NCBI RefSeq assembly: GCF_014905175.1
Contig: NC_057788.1
Span: 11,229,446-11,293,445, forward strand
From: Aphidius gifuensis
Taxonomy: Eukaryota > Arthropoda > Insecta > Hymenoptera > Braconidae
Length of the DNA stretch: 64,000 bases
Reading direction: 5' to 3'
Shown one piece after another: positions 10,463 through 22,854 of this stretch. Both the position numbers and the translations under genes were made by a program. The notes beneath the pieces are model-generated. The model did not search any database. It was not told where the DNA came from and saw nothing but the letters and a program-made list of their open reading frames with translations. Positions within the stretch are counted from its first letter, which is position 1. Every line of letters begins with the position of its first letter.

Positions 10463-11884
10463 TTAAAAATGAATCTATCTTTTTTTTTTGTGTTTGGATG
10501 TAGTTTTTTTTTTCAATTTTTCGTTATTTTTTTATTTATAACACATTAGCTACTCTTTTATTTATAACAATTCAATTAAATATTGGTCAATCATTTGAAG
10601 GTTATAGGCATTAATATTTTTTGACAGATATAAAATGTTGTTATAATCACATATGTCAACACACACATACATATGTATATGCAATTAGCGCCACCTATAT
10701 CAATTTATACGACATGCACGTGACCTTCTGATACCCCAATCAGATTCCAGTAAATTCAAAAATGAGGCGCTAAGTTTGAAAAATGAAGCGCCAAGTTCAA
10801 ATTTGGATGCGCACGCAAAATGCGACGCCATGACACCAATGCTTTTTTTATTTAAGGACACACAAACCTTTTTCTATTTAATAAACTCGTTAATTTGGAG
10901 TTTATCGACTTAACGATGAATATTGAGTATGAGGCGAAAAACTTGTCTACCAAAGTACTTGAGACTATTTTTTGTACATGCAAAAATCTAAAATATCTTG
11001 ATATTCCATGGGAGTCTTATGAAGTAACTGACATTCCTCTCGAGAAATGGATAAATTTTCAAAACTTGGAATATCTTGGTATTTGTTGTTATATAATGCC
11101 TGAATCAGCAAATGCAATTGTTAAATATTGCAAGAATTTAAAACATTTAAAGATATATAATTTTTCTAATTACCCAATGAATGATACTGCTTTAAAAAAG
11201 TTGACAGAGTTGGAAAATCTTGAATATTTAATACTTGATGTACTTAAGCTCCAGAAGGAATCAATAATCGCAATTTCAAACAATTGTAAAAAACTTAAAC
11301 GTTTAGAAATTCCTCGTTGTTCTATAGTACTATCTTCCAATGATTACTTATTTAATTATTCATCTGTTCTTGATGAGTTATCAAAATTGCAATGTCTTGA
11401 ACGTCTGAACTTGTGTTTTGCAAAAGGTCTTAAAGACAGTACAATTACTGCTATCGCTAATAATTGTAAAAACCTAAAATGTTTAGAAATCCAAGGTAGC
11501 AGAAGTCTTACTGAGACAGCTCTCGTTGCTTTAACAAACATGAAAAAATTACAAAAACTTAATGTAAGTTTTCTTGATATAATCACAGACAGCTTCCTTA
11601 TCAAATTGAAAGGATTGAAAAAATTACATTGTAATGACTGCAAGGAACTTACTGATGCTGGTATTATTCAATTTTTAAAAAATAATCCAGATCTTGAATT
11701 TCTTGATGTCTGCTTAATTGATAATATTACAATTGACTCGGTTATTGCTGCTGATCAGGCAACTGAAAATCGTACAAATGGTGACATTTTACGAATAAAT
11801 TCATATAATCCGTTAGTAAAAGGATCTTATCGTCAGTCGATGATTAAATCTCAATGGTTGGTTGTTGATGAAGATTTCGGATAA

Positions 11885-11986
11885 ATTTATACCTTTCTTT
11901 TTTATTCATACGTTTAATATTCTCCTCTAATGTATTCTTAAAAACACATACAAAAGTTACTAAGTCGAAGACGTTGTAAAAAAAGA

Positions 11987-12018
<32 letters not shown>

Positions 12019-12745
12019 TTAACTTATTTTCTATATTACTTGAAATCATGAAAATTCAAATGTCAATGTTAATATTTTTGGAAAACAAAGTTCACTTTCT
12101 CAAATAATTTTTTTTGTATGGAACAATTTATTTTTACCCTTAATCGCACATATGTCATTACAGGTTTTAAAAACTAATTTTATATTTTTTACTAAACTTG
12201 CAATTTATTGTTGATATACCTACAAGATTGTTAATAATGAGTAATGACAATCGCATCTCATTGACAATATATATTCTTTTAATAAACAACCATTCACAAA
12301 AATAGATTGATTAATTATTCTCCTATAAACAAGTATTTGCATACTTTGATTTGTCGAAAATAAAAAGAAAATATTATTCTATTTAAAAAATGACAAATAT
12401 TTTTATTTATTCAATTAACCATTTAGTATTTTAATATAAAATAAAAAAATAAATACAAAAAGATTGAATTAAATTCATGTAAAGCCCCAGGAATAAAGCA
12501 AGTAACTGAAAAACAAAAAAAAAAATCCCAAAAGTTAAAAAAATAAATTATAATACATAATCGGTTTAGAACAATTTAATTCATCCTTTCAACTACTATT
12601 TATAATTTCTAAACAGTTATTATTGCAAGAATATTGTAGAATTTTACTTATCGACAATTTTTAACGTTCAAATTTAAAATACGGATTAAGGAGTCGAACA
12701 CACGGGGTTCACGTGGAGTTCCAGATAAAGATTATGTTAAAACTA
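11885..12745. other. 3' flank of copy 3 and start of copy 4 upstream region
   Basis: No gene seen. 11885-12640 repeats the flank of copy 1, with a short ATT run at about 11987-12017. From about 12690 (GGTTCACGTGGAGTTCCAGA) it turns into the upstream region shared with copies 5, 8 and 10. Confidence 0.6.
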
Positions 12746-12749
12746 TTAA

Positions 12750-13255
12750 GGAGGTTATGCACAAATTCATTGCGGGTGTTGCGGGGCGCTTCTGACGTCA
12801 CAGACAAAACTGAAATCTGGCTACACTGTAAAAAAATAAAGTGAAAAGCGCCTGCGCCCCGTATACAATATATGGGACTGCGGGTATGTGTGTGTGTGTT
12901 TGAACATGCTATACGTTGCCACATCTAATTTTACCAGGGTTTATAATTAATTACTCATTAATTGACCGATCAACATATGAAAATTTTTCGCGCAATTAAT
13001 AAAACTCTGTTTCTAGTATATGTGTGATTTTTTTCAAGACTTTTTCATTATTTTTTTCTATCCGAAAAAAATGGTTGAAATCTCCATAAGAGCCAATGTT
13101 AAATAATATTTTCAATTATTAATTAGAAAAAATTCGACCGATCAACATAAGAAAATAATTATACCGTTGTATTCAGAATGAAAAGATCTAACTGTGTACA
13201 AAATTTCAGAACATTCTCATTATATATTTAAAAAAAAAAGAGTGATAGATGCTCC
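12750..13255. mobile_element. 506-bp element flanked by TTAA
   Basis: TTAA at 12746-12749 and TTAA at 13256-13259 enclose a segment beginning GGAG and ending CTCC. The related upstream DNA before 1979 lacks it (GAAACTAAAAAGTGGTTG there, against AACTATTAA...TTAAAAGTGGTTG here), so empty and filled sites can be compared. It carries no transposase frame. Two related internal segments contain GACCGATCAACAT (about 12963 and 13136). A TTAA duplication is typical of piggyBac-like and a few other superfamilies, but the short matching ends do not settle which. Confidence 0.7.
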
Positions 13256-13421
13256 TTAAAAGTGGTTGAAAAAAAGCTCTCATGTGAAAAACAAAAATAC
13301 TGTGATCCACGTGTTTATAACCTTGAAATTAAAAAAAAAAAAAAAGGCAACAATTTTTCTGTTTTTAAAGAGTCTCAGATTCTCAAAGACATAGACAATA
13401 GCATTTTGAGTATATTTACTT
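13256..13421 (+). promoter_or_regulatory. Copy 4 upstream block with CACGTG E-box
   Basis: GTGGTTGAAAAAAAGCTCTC, then CACGTG at 13308-13313 in the context TGATCCACGTGTTTATAACC, then a leader ending in TTTGAGTATATTTACTTATG before the ATG. The E-box context is repeated upstream of copies 2 (1979-2053) and 5 (16832), and with TACGTG at copy 8 (30186). No UTR intron is apparent in this class. Regulatory role is inferred from conservation. Confidence 0.5.
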
Positions 13422-15373
13422 ATGATGAGTGCAAAGAGGATAGGTATTGAAAAAGACCAACAAACCCCTGATGTTGATGTTAAGGATCCAAAAGTCGACA
13501 TCAACTCACTGAACTACGACTCATTAGCAAAAATCATCATGTTGCTGCCAATACCAGAAAGAATAGATATGGAAAAAGGTGAATATTATTATCAAAATAA
13601 AGTTTCTTTTTTCTTTAAATGTAATATCAATGTTTCTATTATTAATGATTAAATTTGATACTTTTCATTCCAGTTTGTACCAAATGGAAAGAGGCATGTC
13701 AACTAGCTTGGTATGACATTAAAAAATACAAATGTGAATCATCAATTGGACGTTGTTATAATAACTGTTTGTTAACACAACCATACCTCGAAAAACTGTT
13801 ATTAATGTGCGGAATTTATTTGAAAGAACTGTCTCTCTCACATGCTTGCGATTCAAGGATTATGCCATTTGTTGGTGATCACTGCAAAAATTTAACAAAT
13901 CTTGAATGTGAATTTGATGATAACTCTTTAATTAATAATGCTGATCACTTTGTTCAAGCATTTACTCAGTTAGATAAATTAAAAAGCATCAAAATAACTA
14001 TGGATCACAACTGTTCAAATGAGATAATGAATCTCTCTGCAATAATTAATAGTCTTCCAGAAGACATTAATGGAATTCATTTATTTTCTAAACGTCTTCG
14101 GGATCGAAAACAAAATATTACTATGGTAAGTTGCATAACACCTAGTTGTTCATTGCTATAGCGACAATCAATGCTATCAATCGGGAAAATATTAATTTTT
14201 TAAATAAATTTTTATTATTTTTAGAGTTTTGAAAAATTTAAAAACCTTCAAGAATTGACATTGCATGCCTGCCGTTTTCTAGACAGTAGAATTCTTCCAG
14301 AAATAGCAGAAAAAACTACACTTGTTCATCTAAACTTTCGAATATATGATGAAGACCACGGGTTTCCTCTATTTGATAAACTCGTTAATCTGGAATATAT
14401 CGACCTGACGATGAACATGCTTGGATATATATGCTTAAATGCAAATGACTTCTCTACAAAAGTACTTGAGACTATTTTTTGTACATGCAAAAGTCTCAAA
14501 CATCTTGATATTCCAGCTGGTCCTTATGATGTAGCTGAAATCCCTCTTAAAAAATGGATAAACTTTCAAAACTTACAACATCTTGGTATTGTTTGTAATA
14601 TGAAGCCTGACTTAGCAAATACAATTGTTAAATATTGCAAGAATTTGAAATACTTGAGAATACATAATCGTAATATCTCTATGAATACCGCTTTAAAAAA
14701 GTTGACAGAGTTGGAAAATCTTGAATGTTTAATGTTTTCTGTAGTTGAGCTTCATGAGGAACCGATAATCGCAATTTCAAACAATTGTAAAAAACTTAAA
14801 CGTTTAGAAATTCTTGGTTGTGATATAGTACCATCTATTGATGGTGAGCCACTTTCTTTTCCATCTGTTCTTGATAAGTTATCAAAATTACAATGTCTTG
14901 AACATCTAAATTTGTGTTATGCAAAAAATCTTGAAGATAGTACAATTATTGCTATTGCTAATAATTGTAAAAATCTAAAAAGTTTAGAAATCCGAGGTTG
15001 CACGGGTCTTACTGAAGCAGCTCTCGTCGGCATAACAAACTTAAAAAATTTACAAAAACTAGATGTAAGTCGTCTTGATATAATTACCGACAGCTTCCTT
15101 AGCAAATTGAAAGTATTAAAAGAATTGAATTGTGAAGGTTGCAAGAACCTTACTGATGCTGGTATTATTCAATTTATAAAAAATAATCCAGACCTTACAA
15201 TAATTAGTATCTGGTGTATAAATAATATTACAATTGATATGCTTATTGCTGCTGATCAGGCAACTAAAAATCGTACAAATGGTATCATTTTACACATAAT
15301 GTGTAGTCCAATAATAGCAGAAGCTTCTAAGTCAATAATTACATCTCAATGGTTGGTTTTTGAAGACATTTAA
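13422..15373 (+). CDS. F-box/LRR family copy 4, complete
   Basis: Exons 13422-13578, 13674-14125 and 14225-15373 give 585 residues with the same phases as copy 2 (introns 13579-13673 and 14126-14224, both GT-AG). The F-box is INSLNYDSLAKIIMLLPIPE joined to VCTKWKEACQLAWYDI. LRRs continue through exons 2 and 3. Exon 3 opens SFEKFKNLQELTL, and the protein ends QWLVFEDI. Between GIILHI and the final block it reads MCSPIIAEASKS, the same tail as copy 14. This differs from copy 2, so C-terminal tails have been exchanged among copies. All splice sites and the frame are intact, so it is likely expressed as an SCF substrate receptor. Confidence 0.9.
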
Positions 15374-15680
15374 TTAGAGTTATCACTTACTTTTCTTTCT
15401 AATTTTCACGTTATATTTTTCTATAATTTATTTCTAAAATCACATACGAAATGACATTGTGCACATGAAGACATTGTCAATGAACATTTTTATTTTATAA
15501 CTTGTTATTTCGATATTACTTAGAATCATAAAAATTTTAGTGTCAATGTTAATAATTTTGTAAAACAAAGTTGAAAAATATTAACTCAAATAATTCTTTG
15601 TATGGAACAATTACATTTACTTATTCTAATGGTACATTTGTCATTAAAGCTTCGATAATATTCAAGTGGCTTAAAAAATC
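15374..15680. other. 3' flank of copy 4
   Basis: AT-rich family-type flank with TATGGAACAATT and GTAAAACAAAGTT blocks as after other copies. No gene seen. Confidence 0.6.
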
Positions 15681-15886
15681 ATTATTTATAAAAAATAATC
15701 CAGATCTTAAATTTCTTTATGTCTATATTCTATATTGACAATATAACAATTGACATGATTATTGCTGCTGATCAGGCAACTGAAAATCGTACAAATGGTA
15801 TCATTTTACAAATAAATTTATATAATTCGTTAATAAAAGAAGCTTATTGTTAGCCAATAATTAAATCTCAATGGTTAGTTTTTTAA
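15681..15886 (+). pseudogene. F-box/LRR C-terminal fragment
   Basis: About 200 nt matching only the last part of exon 3: AAAAATAATCCAGATCTT, then the codons for ATENRTNGIILQI and a final KSQWLV-like stretch. A frameshift follows the first block (TTTCTTTATGTCTATATTC), and an in-frame TAG lies in GCTTATTGTTAGCCA. It lies just after the copy 4 flank and is the remnant of a sixteenth copy deleted down to its tail. Confidence 0.8.
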
Positions 15887-16886
15887 TTTTTTAAATTTAA
15901 TATAACTTGTTTTCGATATTACTTGGAATCACAAAAATTTTAATATTGATTATAATTTCTTAAATAACTTCTTGTATATGGAACAATTGCAATATGCAAC
16001 AAAAACACTTTTGAGAAAAAGATAAAATTATTTTTAAATTTATTTTATTATTAACATTTTAATTGCTTAATTAATATTAAAAAATGTATTTTTAATATTA
16101 ATTAATTTAATAAATAGTTTTAAATGATTTTTGTACAAAATAGTTTTAAAAAAATATTCCATTGAATAATATTGTTTATTGATATTTTATGAATGAAAAA
16201 AAAACTTGAAAAGAGATAAATAAAACAGTTTTTTAAAAGTGTTTTATCGTTTAAATAAATTAAGCTGTCTATAATGTGAATTAATTATGAAATAATAATT
16301 TTATGAGATAAATCATTTTAGGTATAAATTAATAATTAATCTTGTTATCTGCTGTATAACGTTATATAAGTATTTGTAGTAGCCTTCTAAATCAGCAATT
16401 TTTTTGCTTTCAAATAAATTACCATTAACAGCGCTGTTATTTGATATATTTTTGAATCTTTTGAAATGGTAATTGGTATATTGAATTGAATTGAAAACAA
16501 TTTTCTTCAAGTCTTAAAATTCTAAGTCTTGAACATGCACCTAATTTTTCCGACAATTATTAACGAAAATTAATAATTAACAAAAGCACGGCCATCTTGG
16601 ATTTAAGGGAATTTCATTCACGCGCTATCTAGCTGAAGATCTACAGACTGTTATTTTGTCGATAAGTAGGATTTTACTAGACAACAATTACGAAATTTTT
16701 TAAATTATAAAAGCTGCAGGGGGTCGTACACCTAGAGTTAATCTGGAAATCTGGATAAAGATTATGTTAAATGTGGTTGTAAAGGCATGCTTACTTGTGC
16801 TTACTAACAGAAAAAAATAAATACTGTGATCCACGTGTTTTTAACCTTTAAACTGTTTTTAGATAAAAAATTGTATTTTTGTTGCA
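15887..16886. promoter_or_regulatory. Spacer and upstream region of copy 5, E-box at 16832-16837
   Basis: 15990-16530 is low-complexity AT-rich DNA that is duplicated, with insertions, at 28780-29950. From 16612 (GGATTTAAGGGAATTTCATT) to 16860 it matches the upstream region of copy 8 (29953-30210), including GCTGCAGGGGGTCGTACACC and TGATCCACGTGTTTTTAACC with CACGTG at 16832. The start codon follows at 16887. No gene seen. Confidence 0.5.
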
Positions 16887-18775
16887 ATGAGTGCAGAAAG
16901 GATATGTATTAAAAAAGGCCAACAAACCTCTGATGATGGTGACAAGGATCAAAAAGTTGTCATCAATTCACTGGATTACGACTCATTAGCAAAAATCATC
17001 ATGTTGCTGCCAATACCAGAAAGGATAGATATGGAAAAAGGTAAATATTATTATCAAAATTAAGTTTTTTCTTTTTTGTTAATAAAATATCATTGTTTTT
17101 AAAATTTGATACGTTCCATTCTAGTTTGTACCGATTGGAAAGAGGCATGTCAGCTAGCTTGGTATGACATTAAAAAATACAACTGTAAATCACTAATTGG
17201 ACATTGTTATGATAACCGTTTGTTGACACAATCATACCTCGAGAAAATATTATCAAGATGTGGTATTTATTTAAAAGAATTGTCTCTCTCAGATGTATGT
17301 GATTCAAGTATCATGCCATTTGTTGGTGATCACTGTAAAAATTTAACAAGTCTTGAATGTGAATTTGATGATAATTCCCTAATTGATAATGCTGATCACT
17401 TTGTTCAAGCATTTACACAGTTGGATAAATTAAAATGCATAAAAATAATAGTAAATCATAAGTGGTATAATAATACAATTAATCTCTCTGCAATAATTAA
17501 TAGTCTTCCAAAAGAAATTAATGAAATTCATTTATTTTCTAAACCTTCGTGGGAACGAAAACAAAATACTTTCATGGTAAGTTGTTGACAAACAATACTA
17601 TTAATCGAATGAATATACAAATTATTTAAATAAATTTTTATTATTTTCAGACTTTAAAAAAATTTAAAAATCTTAAAAAATTGACATTACATGGCTTCTG
17701 GTCAGAAATCATTATTCAAGAAATAGCAGAAATAACAACACTTCTTCATCTCAGCATTCTACTATATGATATCCCCGAAGACTTTTTTCTATTCAATAAA
17801 CTTGTAAACTTAGAATACATTGACTTAAGACTGGTTGTAAATTATGAAACGAACACCAGCTACTCTACAAATATGCTCAATACAATTTTTTGTGCATGCA
17901 AAAATCTAAAACATCTTGATATTCCACGAGGTCTTTATGATGTAGCTAAAATTCCTCTCACGAAATGGATAAATTTTCAAAACTTGGAATATCTTGGTAT
18001 TTCTTGTGATATAACGCCAGACTTGGCCAATACAATTGTTGAATATTGCAAGAATTTGAAAGATTTGAGAATACCTTATCCTCATCGCATAAATAATACT
18101 GCTTTGAAAAAGTTGACAGAGTTGAAAAATCTTGAATGTTTAATATTGAATGGTCTGATTAAGCTTCATAAGGAATCAATAACTGTAATTGCAAACACTT
18201 GTAAAAAACTTAAACGTTTAGAAATGCCTTGTTGTTATATATTACCATTTATTAATCGTGACTCTCGATCTATTCTTGATGAGATATCAAAATTGCAATA
18301 TCTTGAACATCTAAGATTCTCTGCAAATCTTAGAGATAGTACAATTATTGCTATTGCTAATAATTGTAAGTACCTGAATAGTTTAGAAATCCAACGTTGC
18401 ACAGGTATTACTAAAAGAGGTCTAAATGTTTTAACAAAATTAAAAAATTTACAAAAACTAAATGTAAGTTTTCTTGATATAATTACTGACAGCTTCATTA
18501 TTAAATTAAAAGGATTAAAAGAATTTAAATGTAATAGTTGCAAGAAACTTACTGATGCTGGTATTATTCAATTTATAAAAAATAATCGAGATCTTCAATT
18601 ACTTGATGTCACTTTTATTGATAATATTACAATTAATATGGTTATTGCTGCTGATCAGGCAACTAAATATCGTACAAATGATATTATTTTATACATAAAA
18701 ATATTTAATCCTTCAATACGACAATCTTCCAAGTCAATAATTAAATCTCAATGGTTAGTCGTTGAACGTACATAA
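16887..18775 (+). CDS. F-box/LRR family copy 5, complete
   Basis: Exons 16887-17040, 17125-17576 and 17651-18775 give 576 residues. Introns 17041-17124 and 17577-17650 keep the family phases and GT-AG ends. It begins MSAERICIKKGQQ without the extra first Met of copies 2, 4 and 8. The F-box is INSLDYDSLAKIIMLLPIPE joined to VCTDWKEACQLAWYDI. Exon 3 is the shortest of the complete copies. Several LRRs differ strongly from neighbours (YILPFINRDSRSILDEISK), while the end keeps DQATKYRTND and KSQWLVVERT. This is one of the few changes in that otherwise fixed motif. Closest by eye to copy 8 in exon 3 (TLHGxW, PRGLYDVxKIPLTKWINF). Confidence 0.9.
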
Positions 18776-19782
18776 TTAAAACCATAGTATAATTTATTCT
18801 TAAAAAACACATACAAAGTACCTTATAACAAGTCAATGACATCGTGAAGATATTGTGAACAACACCATTATTATAACTTACGTTTGCGATATTCCTTGGA
18901 ATCATAAAAATTTTAATGTCAATGATAATAATTTTGTAAAATAAAGTTAAAAAATATTAACTCAATTAATTTTTTTTGTATAAAAACAATTATTTTTACG
19001 TTTAATCGTACATATGTCATTACAGCTTTGATGTAGCTAAAAGAATTCTTTTATATTTTAAAAAAAAATGTGCCAGTTATTGTTGATACAAATTTGTAAG
19101 AAAGGTAAATTCTTAAACATGATAATTACATTTTATTTATTTTAAAAAATAAGCATTGAATAAATAAATTAATTATTCTGCACCTAAACAAATATTTATT
19201 CAGCCAAAAATATTTCTAGAGATTTTTCGAAAATATGAAAAACAAATATTATATTTCAAAAATTATAAATATTTTTATTTATTCAATGAACTATTAAGTA
19301 TCTTAATTTACAATAAAAAAATACATGAAGATTGAATTTAACAAATAAAGTACTCAGTAAAGTTATTTGATGTAGTTTGATGATACACTTTTGAAAGTTA
19401 ACAATAAATGACAGCACAATTTATTCGTTATAACATTCAAAATTTTTTATTTACAACTTGAGACTTTTATTTGAAAATACCGCTATTAAAACCATGCTGG
19501 TAACGTAGACATCTAGTTACGATCACGTTGATACGTTATTCCATGTGACAGTGTTTTTTTTTTTATTTTTTGGTTTATATTATATCAAGGATAACAACAA
19601 ATAACAAAAAACAGTAGCAAAAGTAACGATCAAACGTATTTACCGGATTGTCTGATTAAATTTCATTTGATTGATACATTTATTAAAAAAAAAAAATACG
19701 TAACCACAGTTCAAATGCCATTGTGTGTTGAAAAAGAAAAAAAATTTATTGCATCAACAACTAAATTAATCAAAAAATTAAG
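18776..19782. other. Spacer with 5' UTR exon of copy 6 at its end
   Basis: 3' flank of copy 5, then from about 19490 (CTGGTAACGTAGACATCTAG) a block shared with the upstream regions of copies 12 (43193) and 14 (48120). The last part, ATTTATTGCATCAACAACTA to AAATTAAG at 19782, precedes a conserved GTAAAT donor and is inferred to be the untranslated first exon of copy 6. Confidence 0.45.
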
Positions 19783-20045
19783 GTAAATGAAAATTTATAA
19801 TTTTAACGATTATATTTATAAAACAATCACGTGTATCAACTGTATTTTAACATGTTGCATAACATTCAATATTATTTAGCTTTAAATATAATTTTATTGA
19901 TGTTGATTTTGCTGATAAATCATCAACTTTTAATTGATCTATATTTTAGAATATATATTTTTTGATGGTTATTTTTGTTTATTTTATTATACTGGCTGTA
20001 TAATACATTTAAATTCATCATTATTGTTTTAATATATATTTTCAG
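19783..20045 (+). promoter_or_regulatory. 5' UTR intron of copy 6
   Basis: Donor AAG|GTAAATGAAAATTTATAATT and acceptor ATATATTTTCAG|AGTTTACTTAGAATG, 263 nt, ending 12 nt before the start codon. The same donor and acceptor contexts recur before copies 11 (40431-40726), 12 (43553-43764), 14 (48362-48608) and 15 (59567-59880), while the rest of the intron drifts. This supports true splicing in the UTR. Confidence 0.6.
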
Positions 20046-20057
20046 AGTTTACTTAGA

Positions 20058-22028
20058 ATGACTGCAAAAAGAATATGTATTGTAAAAGATCAACAAACCT
20101 CTTATGATAGTGACAAGAATAAAAAAAAAGTTGTCATCAATTCATTGGATTACGACTCATTAGCAGAAATCATTATGTTGTTGCCAATACCAGAAAGGAT
20201 AGACATGGAAAAAGGTGAATATTATTGATGAATATCAAAATAAAGTTTCTTTTTTGTTAATAAAATATCAATGTTTGTATTATTAATTTTTAAATCTGAT
20301 ATGTTTTATTCTAGTTTGTACCAAATGGAAAGAGGCATGTCAACTAGCTTGGTATAACATTAAAGAATACAAATGTGAATCATCAATTGGACGTTCTTAT
20401 GATAACTGTTTGTTGACCCAATCATACCTCGAGAAAATTTTATTAAGATGTGGAAATTATTTAAATGAATTGTCTCTCTCAGATGTATGTGATTCAAGTA
20501 TCATGCCATTTGTCGGTGATAACTGTAAAAATTTGACATCCTTGGAATGTAAATTTGATGATAATTCCCTAATTGATAATGCTGATCACTTTGTTCAAGC
20601 ATTTACACAATTGAATAATTTAAAATGCATCAAAATAACGGTGGATCACTCGAATGAGATAATTAATCTCTCTGCAATAATTAATAGTCTTCCAGAAGAA
20701 ATTAATGAAATTCATTTATTTTCTAAACTTATATGCGCATGGGGTCGAAAACAAAATATTTCTATGGTAAGTTGTTATTGAATATTAATTAGTTGTTTAT
20801 GTATTACCAGTGACAAACAATACTATCAATTAAATAAAATTAGGTAGAAATTATTTGAATAAATTTTTATTATTTTTAGAGTGTTAAAAAATTTAAAAAT
20901 CTTCAAAAATTAACATCAGTTGGCTTATGTCTAAACAACATAAACCTTCATGAAATAGCAGATATAACAACACTTGTTCATCTTAGCATTGGACTATATG
21001 ATATACACAAAAGGCTTACTCTATTTAACAAACTCGTTAATTTGGAGTATATCGACTTAACGATGGGTACTGGCTTTGATGCGAAAAACCTCTCTACAAA
21101 AGTACTTGAGACTATTTTTTGTACATGCAAAAATCTAAAACATCTTGATATTCCACGAGGTCCTTATGATTTAGCTAAGATTCCTCTCAAGAAATGGATG
21201 AATTTTCAAAATTTGGAATATCTTGGAATTTTTTGTAATGAAATGCCTGACGTAGCAAATACAATTGTTAATTATTGCAAGAATTTGAAACATTTGGAAA
21301 TAAAAAGTTTCTTTATGATGGATACTGTTTTAAAAAAGTTGACAGAGTTGAAAAATCTTGAATGTTTAATATTGATTTTTCTGACTGACCTCCATGAGGA
21401 ATCAATAATCGCAATTTCAAACAATTGTAAAAAACTTAAACGTTTAGAAATTGATGATTGTATTATAGTACCATCTGTTGATAGTGAGCCTCTTTCTTCT
21501 CCATCTGTTCTTGATGAATTATCAAAATTACAATACCTTGAACATCTATGTTTGTGTACGATATTAGAGCTTGAAGATAGTACAATCGTTGCTGTTGCTA
21601 ATAATTGTAAATACCTAAAAAGTTTAGATATCCAAGCTTGCTATGATATTACTGAAACAGCTCTCGCTGCTTTAACAAATCTAAAAAATTTAGAAAAATT
21701 AGTTGTAAGTTTTCTCGATATAATTACAGACAGCTTCCTTATCAAATTGAAGGGATTAAAAGAATTTCATTGTGAACAATGCGACAAAATTACTGATGCT
21801 GGTATCATTCAATTTATAAAAAATAATCCAGATCTTGAAATTCTTAATGTCTATTCTGTTGACAATATAACAATTAACATGATTATTGCTGCTGATCAGG
21901 CAACTGAAAATCGTACAAATGGTATTATTTTACACATAAATGTAGATAAACGGTTGATGAAAAGAGTTTATAATTCTAATAAGTCAATAATTACATCTCA
22001 ATGGTTAGTTGTTGATAAACTTTATTAA
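20058..22028 (+). CDS. F-box/LRR family copy 6, complete
   Basis: Exons 20058-20214, 20315-20766 and 20880-22028 give 585 residues. Introns 20215-20314 and 20767-20879 are GT-AG with standard phases. Start MTAKRICIVKDQQ follows the UTR intron acceptor by 12 nt. The F-box is INSLDYDSLAEIIMLLPIPE plus VCTKWKEACQLAWYNI. Exon 2 has a two-residue deletion (VDHSNEI) and a compensating insertion (LICAWGRKQ). The last 30 residues and the 3' flank are nearly the same as copy 2, although the two differ upstream. This points to recombination or conversion near DQATENRTNG. AATAAA lies at about 22138. Confidence 0.9.
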
Positions 22029-22854
22029 ACTTTACTTTTCTAATTTATTATATATTATATATTACTTACTTATTATATATTACTTGGAATAACAATTAGA
22101 ATGACAATGTCAATATTTTTGTAAAACAAAGTTAAAAAATAAATGTACTTTCTCAAATAATTTTTTATATGGAACAATTAATTTTACCTTTAATCGTACG
22201 TATGTCATTACAGGTTTTAAAAAATATTTTCATATTTTTTTTGACAAACGTGCAATTTATTGTTGATACTTACAAATTTGTAAATAACAATCGCATCTTA
22301 TTGATAAATGATAATATATTCTTTTAATAAATTAACAAAAATAGATTGATTAATTATTCACCTAAACAAATGTTCATACAGACAAAAATATGTCTTACGA
22401 TTTGTCAAAAATAAAAATACGCAAATATTATATTTCAAAAATATTTTTATTTATTTATTTAACCATCATTTGTATGTATGTATATACATTAACATACTTT
22501 TAACAGCTGACAATGAATTACAGCAGAATTTATTTGTTTTTTATCATTTATGATATGAAAATTTTTTCATTTATACGATTTTAAACTTTGAATATTTTTG
22601 ATTAGAATGTAAGATTTGTTATCAACGACTAACGAGTTATCGAAACCACTTATCTTATACCCACTCTACTACTATTCATATTGCCCTGACGTCTGGTGGC
22701 AAATTTCTGGAAACTATTTCATGCAGTCGGCAGTCATTCGTATGTGGTATACTGTGGTAGTGTGGCATTGGTAATTGGTATACCATGGTATACACAGTAT
22801 ATATATTTATGCTAAATTAATATAAACAAATAATATTTTTACAAATTGTTTAAA
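22029..22854. other. 3' flank of copy 6 and left flank of transposon gene
   Basis: 22029-22710 is family flank. Homology to the copy 2 flank stops after TTTCTGGAAACT at about 22710, where the copy 2 flank continues TCATATAGAG but this one reads ATTTCATGCAGTCGG. That break is the probable left edge of the transposon carrying the THAP gene. I could not find the matching right edge. Confidence 0.5.

Larger units (their letters stand above)
8581..10857. mobile_element. Composite insertion inside copy 3
   Basis: Defined by the break in exon 3 homology. It starts with a GC hairpin (GGCCGC-AA-GCGGCC near 8599-8612), and ends with GC-richer sequence holding repeats of GAGGCGC/GAAGCGCCAAG. It contains a decayed foldback copy and a small inverted-repeat element, so it grew by nested insertion. 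No clear target duplication was found at its outer ends. Confidence 0.65.
8464..11884 (+). pseudogene. F-box/LRR copy 3: exon 3 only, split by a 2.28-kb insertion
   Basis: The first ~117 nt of exon 3 (8464-8580) is followed by 2277 nt of unrelated DNA, and the exon resumes at 10858 with ACACAAACC in the order seen in copies 10 and 12. From there it is open to TAA at 11882-11884 and codes for LRRs and a C-terminal block (DQATENRTNG, KSQWLVVDE). Exons 1 and 2 and the exon 3 splice acceptor are missing; the fragment follows directly on copy 2 flank. The stretch 11081-11760 is almost identical to copy 2. It has no F-box, so it is called a pseudogene despite its long open frame. Confidence 0.85.
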
